Positions 7,977 through 14,602 of a stretch of DNA of 22,568 bases are shown piece after piece. This DNA is from JAAXKN01 sp050258415 (GTDB lineage Bacteria; Bacteroidota; Ignavibacteria; Ignavibacteriales; SURF-24), in the NCBI GenBank assembly GCA_050258415.1, contig JBLMYS010000061.1:1-22568 (forward strand). The letters are read 5' to 3'. Within the stretch, counting starts at the first letter, position 1. Every line of letters starts with the position of its first letter. Under the pieces are notes generated by a model. The model saw only the letters and a program-made list of their open reading frames with translations, did no database searches and was not told the origin of the DNA. A program made the position numbers and the translations under genes.

Positions 7977-9309
7977 CCTTAAAGGCTTCCTCCATTATTT
8001 CGATTCCTTCCTCAGCTATTTCTTCAGTAATTATGAGTGGCGGATTGATCCTGATATCAGGATTGTAGCCCATAACGACCAGGCCACGTTTAAGGCATTC
8101 CTGAAAGATCATCTGAGTATATTTTTTCTCTAGTTTTTCCTTTGATCCGGGAGACTTGACGAGCTCCATGCCAATCATGAGTCCGCGTCCGCGCACCTCG
8201 CCAACGAAGGGGAACTTGTCCTTGAAGGTCTTCAGCCTTTCAAGCATGAAGTTTCCGACTCTCGCGGAATTTCCGACCAGGTCATCCTCAATTATAGTTT
8301 TTAGAGTGGCCAGTGCTGCGGCCGAGGCCAGCGGGTTGCCGCCATAGCTCGATGAGCTTCCCGATGGGTTGGCAAAAGGCTTTGAGAAAATTATCTCCTC
8401 TCGCGACATGAGGCCTGTCATCGGAAATCCACCGCCGAAACCCTTGCCTACCGTAATTATGTCGGGCACAATGTTATCGTGCTGGCAGCCGAACATTTTG
8501 CCTGTTCTCCCGAAACCTGTAATCATTTCATCGACAATCAGAAGGGCTTTAATCTCATCTGCAAGCTCTCTTAATTTTGTAAGGAAGCCTTCCGGAGGAA
8601 CAACGTTTCCAGCTGTCCCCTGAATGGGCTCCACTACAATCGCAGCGATGTCGTTTGTGGTTTCGTACCTGATTTTTTTCTTCATGAAGTCCACGCACGC
8701 AAAGCTGCATTCAGGATAGTTCCGTTCGAAGGGACAATGCCTGCAGTTTGCATATGGCGTCAGGTACCTGCCGAATGGAAGGGGCCCAAGCCCATGCTTG
8801 AAGTTATCCCCCAAAAGTCCGAGAACTCCAAGCGTCTTGCCGTGGAATCCTTCCCAGAAGCCTATAAATTCTGATTTGCCGGTGTAAGATTTTGCGAGCC
8901 TCAGGGCTGCCTCAACAGCCTCGGCCCCGCTTGAATAGTACTGAGTGCGCTTCAGGTCGCCAACGGCCACTTCGGAAAGGAGACTTGAAAGCTCTGCCCT
9001 GTTTCTGGAGGTAAAACTTCCCACATGTATCTTTGAGACCTGTTCCTGCATCATTTTTACATATTTGGGATGGTTATAGCCCAGGCTTGCCACACCGACT
9101 CCTGCAAAGAAATCGATATATCTGTTGCCGTCTACATCCTCAATTAGTGCACCTTCCCCTTTTTCCACTGCAATTTGGGAAGAAGTGGCAATGGTTTGGA
9201 TGCCCGGGGAGATAAACTTTTGTTCGAGCTCAAAGAGTTCCTTGGATTTAGGTCCAGGCACCTGTGTCTTCATAGAAGCGTATTTGGGTTTAAAGTCTGC
9301 TGTTAACAA
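7951..9309 (-). CDS. Class III PLP-dependent aminotransferase
   Basis: Fold-type I, class III aminotransferase (ornithine/GABA/acetylornithine type), 452 residues. The PLP-phosphate segment S-G-A-E-A is at 127-131, the pyridine-N Asp is Asp260 (I-V-D-E), and the Schiff-base lysine is Lys289 in I-T-V-G-K-G. A four-cysteine segment (Cys189, 192, 201, 205) could bind metal or an iron-sulfur cluster, as the Cys-x2-Cys of GABA aminotransferase does. The assigned start is TTG at 9309, overlapping the ATP-grasp gene by 20 bases. A strong GGGAGGG lies only three bases upstream, so the ATG at residue 13 is an alternative. Context suggests it aminates a keto-polyol, keto-sugar or similar headgroup, not an amino-acid pathway substrate. 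The substrate is unknown. Confidence 0.9.
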   Translation of the reverse strand: MLTADFKPKYASMKTQVPGPKSKELFELEQKFISPGIQTIATSSQIAVEKGEGALIEDVDGNRYIDFFAGVGVASLGYNHPKYVKMMQEQVSKIHVGSFTSRNRAELSSLLSEVAVGDLKRTQYYSSGAEAVEAALRLAKSYTGKSEFIGFWEGFHGKTLGVLGLLGDNFKHGLGPLPFGRYLTPYANCRHCPFERNYPECSFACVDFMKKKIRYETTNDIAAIVVEPIQGTAGNVVPPEGFLTKLRELADEIKALLIVDEMITGFGRTGKMFGCQHDNIVPDIITVGKGFGGGFPMTGLMSREEIIFSKPFANPSGSSSSYGGNPLASAAALATLKTIIEDDLVGNSARVGNFMLERLKTFKDKFPFVGEVRGRGLMIGMELVKSPGSKEKLEKKYTQMIFQECLKRGLVVMGYNPDIRINPPLIITEEIAEEGIEIMEEAFKDVADRIVL

Positions 9310-10123
9310 ATTCCCTCCCTTTAGCTAGTAGTAGGTTTGAAATATGGTAGCCGGCTTCCTGCCTGATCGGGGCAAAGCTGGGCCAGTCATTAATATCTAT
9401 GATTATTATGGAGCCGTCACTTGTAATTATAGCATCCCCGCCGTAGACATAGAGTCCAAGAATTTCTGCCGATGACTCCGAGAGCTGCCGGAGTGATTTT
9501 TCATCAAAGCATATATTGAAGTTGTTGGCAAGGTAATACCAGTAAAAAAATCCCGTTTCCCTGACCGAGTAAAATTTCACCGTATCGCCCTGTATGTGCT
9601 CCTGTAGAATAACCCTGTGGATCTTGCGGCTGTGGAATTCCTCCAGTATAGATGTGATTTCCTCCCGGTCTGCCGCTACAGAAATCACATCCTCTTTCCT
9701 TACGGCATGTACGTCCCCTCTTTTTATCCATAGCCTTTCCGAAGAAAATTCATTTATCTGGCCGTTGAGGCTGATATCGGTGGAAGTAAGAATACTTTTG
9801 GGAGTGGGTATTCCACCGCTTGAGAGCATCCTGAGCATATTGAAGCGGTAGCAGGAGTATACGCTCCCCGGAGAATTAATGATAAGGGAACCTCCCTCTG
9901 AAATCCTGAAGAGTTCCTGGATCCCCTTTGGTCCCTGAACCATTGAAAAAATGAGGTCCTCTTTTATGATATCCGGACTAATTGTGTCTTCATCATATAA
10001 TGTAACTTCTGCTCCCAGTTTTCTTAAATTTTCAGCTGTGCAATTAATTATTGCCAGATCATTAACTTCATGATTCGGAGAAAATTCTGTTTTCCGCCGG
10101 ATGCCTGCAAACTTTAACTTCAT
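9290..10123 (-). CDS. ATP-grasp ligase of unknown substrate
   Basis: A 277-residue ATP-grasp protein resembling the RimK/D-Ala-D-Ala-ligase fold. Visible features are the ATP-binding lysine in L-W-I-K-R-G (Lys134), the strand with acidic residues L-Q-E-H-I-Q-G-D (173-180), and the Mg2+-binding C-terminal stretch with Asp230, Asp243 and Asn245 (I-D-I-N-D-W-P-S-F). Such enzymes activate a carboxylate as acyl phosphate and join it to an amine or other nucleophile. A GGAG ribosome binding site lies about seven bases before the ATG. It is the first gene after an intergenic promoter and overlaps the aminotransferase gene, which suggests that it uses the amine made by that enzyme. This pairing is inferred from gene order only. 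Confidence 0.82.
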   Translation of the reverse strand: MKLKFAGIRRKTEFSPNHEVNDLAIINCTAENLRKLGAEVTLYDEDTISPDIIKEDLIFSMVQGPKGIQELFRISEGGSLIINSPGSVYSCYRFNMLRMLSSGGIPTPKSILTSTDISLNGQINEFSSERLWIKRGDVHAVRKEDVISVAADREEITSILEEFHSRKIHRVILQEHIQGDTVKFYSVRETGFFYWYYLANNFNICFDEKSLRQLSESSAEILGLYVYGGDAIITSDGSIIIIDINDWPSFAPIRQEAGYHISNLLLAKGREFVNSRL

Positions 10124-10188
10124 ATCCTGGCTCCATCGTTTAGGAAGGTGTTTCTAAGAACAAAGGTCAGGCTTTGTGCCTATTAAAT

Positions 10189-10217
10189 TATATACCCATT
10201 TTTTGCTACTATTTCAA
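10189..10217 (-). promoter_or_regulatory. Candidate sigma70-type promoter of the six-gene ATP-grasp to HAD operon
   Basis: On the minus strand TTGAAA (10217-10212) is followed after exactly 17 bases by TATATA (10194-10189), about 65 bases before the ATP-grasp ATG. It lies in the only sizeable gap within the seven-gene cluster. Promoter rules in this phylum may differ, so this is a candidate only. Confidence 0.4.
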
Positions 10218-10222
10218 TAGTA
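10207..10222. promoter_or_regulatory. Dyad overlapping the -35 element, operator-like
   Basis: A perfect 7-bp inverted repeat with a two-base centre (TACTATT-TC-AATAGTA). It covers the -35 hexamer of the candidate minus-strand promoter. It lacks the GC-rich stem and T-run of a terminator and its loop is too short for a stable hairpin, so a protein-binding site is the more natural reading. Confidence 0.35.
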
Positions 10223-10248
10223 TATATTCTGTATCTGAATCATATTCT

Positions 10249-10998
10249 TTAAGTGCCCAGGGACATCAGGAATTCCCCGGCAGCTTTTATGTCGCTCAGA
10301 TGGTCAATATCTATTATTTTGGAGAAAGGATATCCTTTTAGTTTATAGCCGCTACTAAGAAGAAGCCTGAGAAAGTTTCTGAGACGGGAGATTTTAAGCT
10401 CATGGGCTTTATTGATCATCTCAAAAATTCCAGGAGAGAAGTAGTATATTCCGCCTGTAGCCCATTTATAACCCTCCTTGCTGTCGCTGAAAGAAGTAAT
10501 GTCACAATCCCCCTCCATTTCAACGCATAATGGCTTTTCATCGTCAATGTATTGTGTAACAGCAAGCACCCCCTGGCAGCTCTGGCTCTCATTAGCTGAA
10601 GAGTCTTTTACTGAAGAGTCTTTTACTGAAGAGTCTTTTATTGAGGATACATATTTTGAAAATTCCGAAGCATCGAAAACTGAATCACAGGTTGTAAGGA
10701 GAAATGGCTCCTCAGAAAGATAGTGAGCCAGGCTAAAGAGGCTGTGCATGGAGCTTTCAGTGGTCCTAATGACAAGTTTAACCGGAACCTGAAAGTCCCC
10801 TTTGAGGAAGAAATCCCTTAAAGCCTGTTCTTCTTCATTTATTATGCAGTATATTGAGCTTACACCGTTTGATACAGAAAGTCTTATTATTCTTTCAATT
10901 ATCGTCTCTCCATTAATGCTTATCATTGCCTTCGGGATCTTTAAGCCCTCGGCCTTCAGGCGCGAACTCTCGCCAGCAGCCAGTATTGCCAGGTTCAT
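10249..10998 (-). CDS. Nucleotidyltransferase (sugar-phosphate/phosphocholine/inositol-phosphate cytidylyltransferase-like)
   Basis: A 249-residue GT-A-like nucleotidyltransferase. The NTP-binding loop L-A-A-G-E-S-S-R-L is at 6-14 with Lys23 in I-P-K-A, a likely metal Asp105 in T-T-C-D-S, and a second metal site in I-D-I-D-H (229-233) near the C-terminus. Relatives transfer a nucleotide to sugar phosphates, phosphocholine or inositol phosphate. With a CDP-alcohol phosphatidyltransferase-family gene in the cluster, cytidylyl transfer is the most economical guess, but the nucleotide cannot be read from sequence. An in-frame triple repeat adds a Lys-Asp-Ser-Ser linker at residues 121-135. A GAGAGG ribosome binding site lies six bases before the ATG. 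It is separated from the ATP-grasp gene by 125 bases containing a candidate promoter. Confidence 0.85.
   Translation of the reverse strand: MNLAILAAGESSRLKAEGLKIPKAMISINGETIIERIIRLSVSNGVSSIYCIINEEEQALRDFFLKGDFQVPVKLVIRTTESSMHSLFSLAHYLSEEPFLLTTCDSVFDASEFSKYVSSIKDSSVKDSSVKDSSANESQSCQGVLAVTQYIDDEKPLCVEMEGDCDITSFSDSKEGYKWATGGIYYFSPGIFEMINKAHELKISRLRNFLRLLLSSGYKLKGYPFSKIIDIDHLSDIKAAGEFLMSLGT
10596..10640. repeat. Three perfect tandem copies of a 15-bp unit inside the nucleotidyltransferase gene
   Basis: The unit CTGAAGAGTCTTTTA occurs at 10596-10610, 10611-10625 and 10626-10640 with no mismatch. On the minus strand it encodes Lys-Asp-Ser-Ser-Val/Ala in frame. Copy-number change would keep the frame and only alter the length of a surface linker. 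Confidence 0.95.
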
Positions 10999-11166
10999 TT
11001 TTGCCTCTCAAAAAGTCTTACATCTTTAGCTATACAATAAGATAATATAATCTTTGAAAAATTCTTCCCGGATAAATTGCTCCATGTCATAACTTACCAT
11101 ATAAAGTAAAAACAGCACCTTTCTTCCCGCTCAAAGGAGAGATGTTTTATAGTAAGAATTCCTTCG

Positions 11167-11195
11167 TTGACATTCAGCCGGTAAATCTTTACAAA
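11167..11195 (+). promoter_or_regulatory. Candidate promoter of the thioredoxin-reductase-like gene
   Basis: TTGACA at 11167-11172, a perfect consensus -35 hexamer, is followed by 17 bases and TACAAA at 11190-11195, about 45 bases before the ATG at 11240. The rest of the 241-base divergent spacer to the nucleotidyltransferase gene shows nothing else I can support. Confidence 0.4.
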
Positions 11196-11239
11196 TAAAT
11201 ACGAGCCTTTTTCTTTGGGAAAATCCGGTTTATGAAAAG

Positions 11240-12148
11240 ATGAACAACAATTATGACGTGATTATAATAGGAGGAGGACCTGCCGGGCTAAGTGCAGCAA
11301 TTGTCCTTGGGCGAAGCCGAAGGCGCGTTCTTATCCTGGACAGCGGAAAGCCGAGGAATATAAAAGCCAAATTCATGCACGGATACCTCACGCGTGACGG
11401 AATCAAACCTCTTGAATTCCTGCGCCTTGGAAGTGAAGAACTCAAACAGTACGAAATAGATAAACAGCAGATGGAAGTCTCGGAAGTCCTTCCGCTTGGG
11501 CATGGCTTTGAAGTAACGGGCTCTGAGGGGGATAAATTTTATTCAAAAAAGATTCTTCTTGCCACAGGGATTAAAGACAATATTCCCGCAATTGAAGGAA
11601 TTCATGAACTTTACGGCTCCAGCGTCTTTCACTGCCCGTACTGCGACGGCTGGGAGGTCCGGGATAAGAGGCTTGCCGTCTACGCCCGCGGTAAGGCCGC
11701 ATTTGCACTTTCCATTTCCTTAAAGACCTGGAGCCAGGATGTCATTCTTTGTTCGGACGGACTGGCAAGGCTGACCTCGGAGGACAGAAAAATTCTTGAA
11801 CTTCACAATATTAAAGTTTATACCCGGGAAATTGCCCGCCTGGAAGGGCGCCACGGGCTCCTGCAAAGGATTGTCTTTAAGAACCGTTCATCAGTCGAAC
11901 GCGACGTCCTCTTCTTCTCCACCGGGCAGAAACAGAAATCTGACCTTGCCGAGCGCCTCGGATGCCACTTCAACGACAAGGGGTTTATCCCAACAAATAA
12001 AAAACAGCAGACAAACATAAAAGGGATCTTTGCAGCAGGAGACATAACAAAGGACGTAAAGTTTGTTGTCGTGGCCGCGGCTGAAGGGGCAAGAGCCGGC
12101 GTAGCAATCAATGTTGAGCTTCAGGAGGAGGAAAGGCTGAAACTTTAA
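11240..12148 (+). CDS. Thioredoxin-reductase-like FAD/NAD(P) oxidoreductase
   Basis: A 302-residue flavoprotein. The FAD-binding motif G-G-G-P-A-G is at 11-16, C-P-Y-C-D-G (132-137) occupies the place of the redox-active CxxC of thioredoxin reductase, and the second FAD motif F-A-A-G-D is at 264-268. The NAD(P)-binding GxGxxA is degenerate (A-R-G-K-A-A, 149-154). It therefore belongs to the HCPYC-type relatives of thioredoxin reductase rather than being a proven TrxB, and its partner is unknown. No thioredoxin gene is adjacent. The ATG has no good ribosome binding site. It overlaps the stop of a three-codon ORF (ATG AAA AGA TGA, 11232-11243), which might couple translation. The gene appears monocistronic with its own promoter. 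Confidence 0.85.
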   Translation: MNNNYDVIIIGGGPAGLSAAIVLGRSRRRVLILDSGKPRNIKAKFMHGYLTRDGIKPLEFLRLGSEELKQYEIDKQQMEVSEVLPLGHGFEVTGSEGDKFYSKKILLATGIKDNIPAIEGIHELYGSSVFHCPYCDGWEVRDKRLAVYARGKAAFALSISLKTWSQDVILCSDGLARLTSEDRKILELHNIKVYTREIARLEGRHGLLQRIVFKNRSSVERDVLFFSTGQKQKSDLAERLGCHFNDKGFIPTNKKQQTNIKGIFAAGDITKDVKFVVVAAAEGARAGVAINVELQEEERLKL

Positions 12149-12245
12149 GGGTATTCTCCCCTCCCCCCGCTTTAATAACTTTTGGTGAATGGGCCCTTGG
12201 CCTGTAAAACCGGACTTTAGGTATTTATTATTAATATTATTATGT

Positions 12246-12253
12246 TATATTTG
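12246..12253 (+). promoter_or_regulatory. Weak candidate Bacteroidetes-type -7 element upstream of the dap operon
   Basis: TATATTTG matches the TAnnTTTG -7 box known in Bacteroidetes. The upstream -33 box is poor (TTTA about 18 bases before). It lies 67 bases before dapA, in the 171-base spacer that must hold the operon promoter. I see no lysine riboswitch fold and there is little room for one. Confidence 0.22.
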
Positions 12254-12319
12254 CGAATTGGGTTATTCTCACTATCAGCTTAACTGTTTTTCAACAATAA
12301 TTTGTATTCGGGGGAATTT

Positions 12320-13186
12320 ATGTTCAAGGGAACGGGCACAGCTCTCATTACGCCTTTTGACGAGTCGTTTGAGGTGGATTATACGGCTCTTAAGAGGTTC
12401 GTTCGCTTTCAGCTCGAGAGTGGAATCAATTCACTCGTGGTGCTTGGAACAACCGGCGAAGCAGCTACGGTGAGTGATGAGGAAAGAAGAAAAATTATTG
12501 AGACGGTTACTCATGAAGTCAGCCACCAGGTGCCCGTTATTATCGGTACCGGGACAAATAATACAATGAAAGTTGTAGAGAATAATAAAATGGCTGAAGA
12601 ATTGAAAGCCGACGGACTCCTGATAGTAAACCCATACTATAATAAAGGCACACAGCAAAGCCTCGTTGAACATTACAGGTTTATTGCCGAGAGGACCAGG
12701 CTCCCTATCATTCTCTACAACGTCCCAGGCAGGACTGCCATGAACGTGCTGCCGGAAACAGTACTTAAGATCCATGAGGCCTGCCCTAATGTTATAGGCG
12801 TTAAGGAAGCCAGCGGCGACATTTCACAGATTGCAAGGCTTATGGCTATGAAGCCCAGAGACTTTATAGTCTTCTCAGGAAACGACGACCAGGCAATACC
12901 TGTCATGGCTCTCGGGGGCATAGGTGTCATCTCAGTATTCTCAAACGTTTTCCCGAAAGAGATGGTTAGCCTCACCAACGCCATATTAAAAAATGACTGG
13001 GATGAGGCGCGCCAGATCAATGGAAAATATCTGAAAATAATGAACGACCTGTTTATTGAAACAAATCCGATTCCTGTAAAGTATGCAGTAAGCCTGCTCG
13101 GATACTGTAAGAATGTATTAAGACTACCCTTAACCCGGGCATCGGAGAAGACTTCGGAAATTTTAATGAAGGCTATGAAATTTTAA
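12320..13186 (+). CDS. dapA: 4-hydroxy-tetrahydrodipicolinate synthase
   Basis: Condenses pyruvate with aspartate-4-semialdehyde, the first committed step of diaminopimelate/lysine synthesis. It has 288 residues counted from the ATG at 12320. That ATG has GGGGGA five bases upstream and aligns all active-site positions with the E. coli enzyme, so I reject a TTG six codons earlier. Visible residues are the G-T-T-G-E loop with Thr44 and Thr45, Tyr107, Tyr133 and Arg138 in L-Y-N-V-P-G-R, and the Schiff-base Lys162 in G-V-K-E-A-S-G. It is the first gene of a six-gene plus-strand operon, 31 bases before dapB. Its substrate is made by the last gene, asd. Confidence 0.96.
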   Translation: MFKGTGTALITPFDESFEVDYTALKRFVRFQLESGINSLVVLGTTGEAATVSDEERRKIIETVTHEVSHQVPVIIGTGTNNTMKVVENNKMAEELKADGLLIVNPYYNKGTQQSLVEHYRFIAERTRLPIILYNVPGRTAMNVLPETVLKIHEACPNVIGVKEASGDISQIARLMAMKPRDFIVFSGNDDQAIPVMALGGIGVISVFSNVFPKEMVSLTNAILKNDWDEARQINGKYLKIMNDLFIETNPIPVKYAVSLLGYCKNVLRLPLTRASEKTSEILMKAMKF

Positions 13187-13217
13187 CCTGAATAATGATA
13201 CTTCAACAGAGGGAAAA

Positions 13218-13877
13218 ATGGGGAATATAAATTATGGTTTAATCGGTGCCTCCGGCAGAATGGGCCTTGAGATTGAAAACGTAATGACAGAAGCCGGAAA
13301 TAAAGCTGTACTGAAGTATGATAAAAACGGGCTCTGGAAAGATGGGGCTCCAGAAGTCCTTATAGACTTTTCCTCCCCCGATACGCTGGAGAAGACACTG
13401 GAGCTGGCGCGTGAGATGAAGACCGCTGTTGTAATTGGAACTACAGGCTACAACGACGAGCAACTAAGCCTCATAAATGAGGTTAGCCAGGATATCCCGA
13501 TTGTACTAAGCTATAACTATTCAGTCGGCATACAGATGCTCTTAAGGTGTGTGGAATTCTTAAGTGATAACCTGGATGACTGGGACGTCGAGATCTCGGA
13601 GACTCACCACCGCTTCAAGAAGGATAAGCCCTCCGGCACGGCCCTCATGATAAGAAATGCCACGGGCAAAAGCGTAAATATCCATTCGCTTAGAATCGGA
13701 AACGTCGCAGGTGAACATACAATTACTTTTGGAGGGCTCGGAGAAGTATTGACGCTGACACACAGCGCCACGAGCCGCAGGACTTTTGCCGAAGGAGTCC
13801 TTAGGGCGGTAGACTTTATTACACAGAAGAAATTCGGACTTTACAGTTTTAAGGATGTGCTTTTTCAAAACAGCTAG
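13218..13877 (+). CDS. dapB: 4-hydroxy-tetrahydrodipicolinate reductase
   Basis: Reduces the DapA product to tetrahydrodipicolinate with NAD(P)H. The nucleotide-binding motif G-A-S-G-R-M-G is at 10-16 and the family signature E-T-H-H-R-F-K-K-D-K-P-S-G-T-A at 128-142, including the catalytic His pair (130, 131) and Lys137. At 219 residues it is shorter than the E. coli enzyme (about 270). The shortening falls in the N-terminal domain between the nucleotide motif and the catalytic domain, and both active sites are complete. An AGAGGG ribosome binding site precedes the ATG. dapH follows after 14 bases. Confidence 0.94.
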   Translation: MGNINYGLIGASGRMGLEIENVMTEAGNKAVLKYDKNGLWKDGAPEVLIDFSSPDTLEKTLELAREMKTAVVIGTTGYNDEQLSLINEVSQDIPIVLSYNYSVGIQMLLRCVEFLSDNLDDWDVEISETHHRFKKDKPSGTALMIRNATGKSVNIHSLRIGNVAGEHTITFGGLGEVLTLTHSATSRRTFAEGVLRAVDFITQKKFGLYSFKDVLFQNS

Positions 13878-13891
13878 GAAAGACTTCAGAA

Positions 13892-14590
13892 ATGGATTCA
13901 TACGAAATAATAAATTACATAGCCTCCTCACCAAAAGTAACTCCCCTGAAGGTTTTTCTTTCAGGAGACCTGGAGAAAATTGACTTTACAGGATTTGAGT
14001 TCACAGGGGGGAAAGATTTTGGCCTCATGATTTGTGAATACAATGCTTTCGATGAGTTTTATAAGAAGAACAGGGATTTTATTAAAAGCTTTAGAGTTGA
14101 AGCCGACAGGAGAAACTCGGCAATTCCTATGGCCAGCCTTACAAAGTATAACGCGCGAATTGAACCCGGAGCTATTATAAGGGACATGGTTGAAATAGGC
14201 AATAACTGCGTTATAATGATGGGTGCGGTAATTAATATAGGGGCTGTTATTGGTGAACGCACAATGATAGATATGAATACCGTAATCGGCGGAAGAGCCG
14301 TTATTGGCAGTGACTGCCACATTGGAGCCGGTGCCGTAATTGCCGGCGTAATAGAACCCCCTAACGCCAATCCTGTTGTGATCGGCAATAACGTTGTAAT
14401 AGGAGCAAATGCCGTGGTTTTAGAAGGCATTAAGGTTGGTAACGGAGCCGTAATTGCAGCCGGGTCTGTAGTAATCTCCGACGTCGAGGATAACAGTGTC
14501 GTTGCAGGCATCCCGGCAAAAGTAGTTAAGAAGGTGGACGAGAAAACAAGGTCGAAGACTATCTTAATTGATGCCTTAAGAAAGCTCTAG
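13892..14590 (+). CDS. dapH: Tetrahydrodipicolinate N-acetyltransferase
   Basis: Left-handed beta-helix acyltransferase that uses acetyl-CoA to acetylate tetrahydrodipicolinate. The 232-residue length, the short N-terminal DapH domain (about 1-85) and the segments R-I-E-P-G-A-I-I-R-D and V-I-E-P-P-N match the B. subtilis-type DapH rather than the succinyl-transferring DapD. Imperfect hexapeptide repeats run from about 88 to 205, followed by a helical tail. The deacetylase two genes downstream supports the acetyl branch. lysC begins 12 bases later. The ATG at 13892 is 14 bases after the dapB stop, with AGGAAAGA upstream as a moderate ribosome binding site. Confidence 0.94.
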   Translation: MDSYEIINYIASSPKVTPLKVFLSGDLEKIDFTGFEFTGGKDFGLMICEYNAFDEFYKKNRDFIKSFRVEADRRNSAIPMASLTKYNARIEPGAIIRDMVEIGNNCVIMMGAVINIGAVIGERTMIDMNTVIGGRAVIGSDCHIGAGAVIAGVIEPPNANPVVIGNNVVIGANAVVLEGIKVGNGAVIAAGSVVISDVEDNSVVAGIPAKVVKKVDEKTRSKTILIDALRKL

Positions 14591-14602
14591 GAAGGAAAAT
14601 AC

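Noticed and set aside
12149..12319. Possible lysine riboswitch before dapA
   Set aside because: The spacer is only 171 bases and AT-rich, and I could not find the paired elements of a lysine riboswitch.
13961..14511. Long minus-strand open frames opposite dapH
   Set aside because: They mirror the hexapeptide-repeat codons of dapH, giving repetitive Ile/Thr/Pro text with no start signals.
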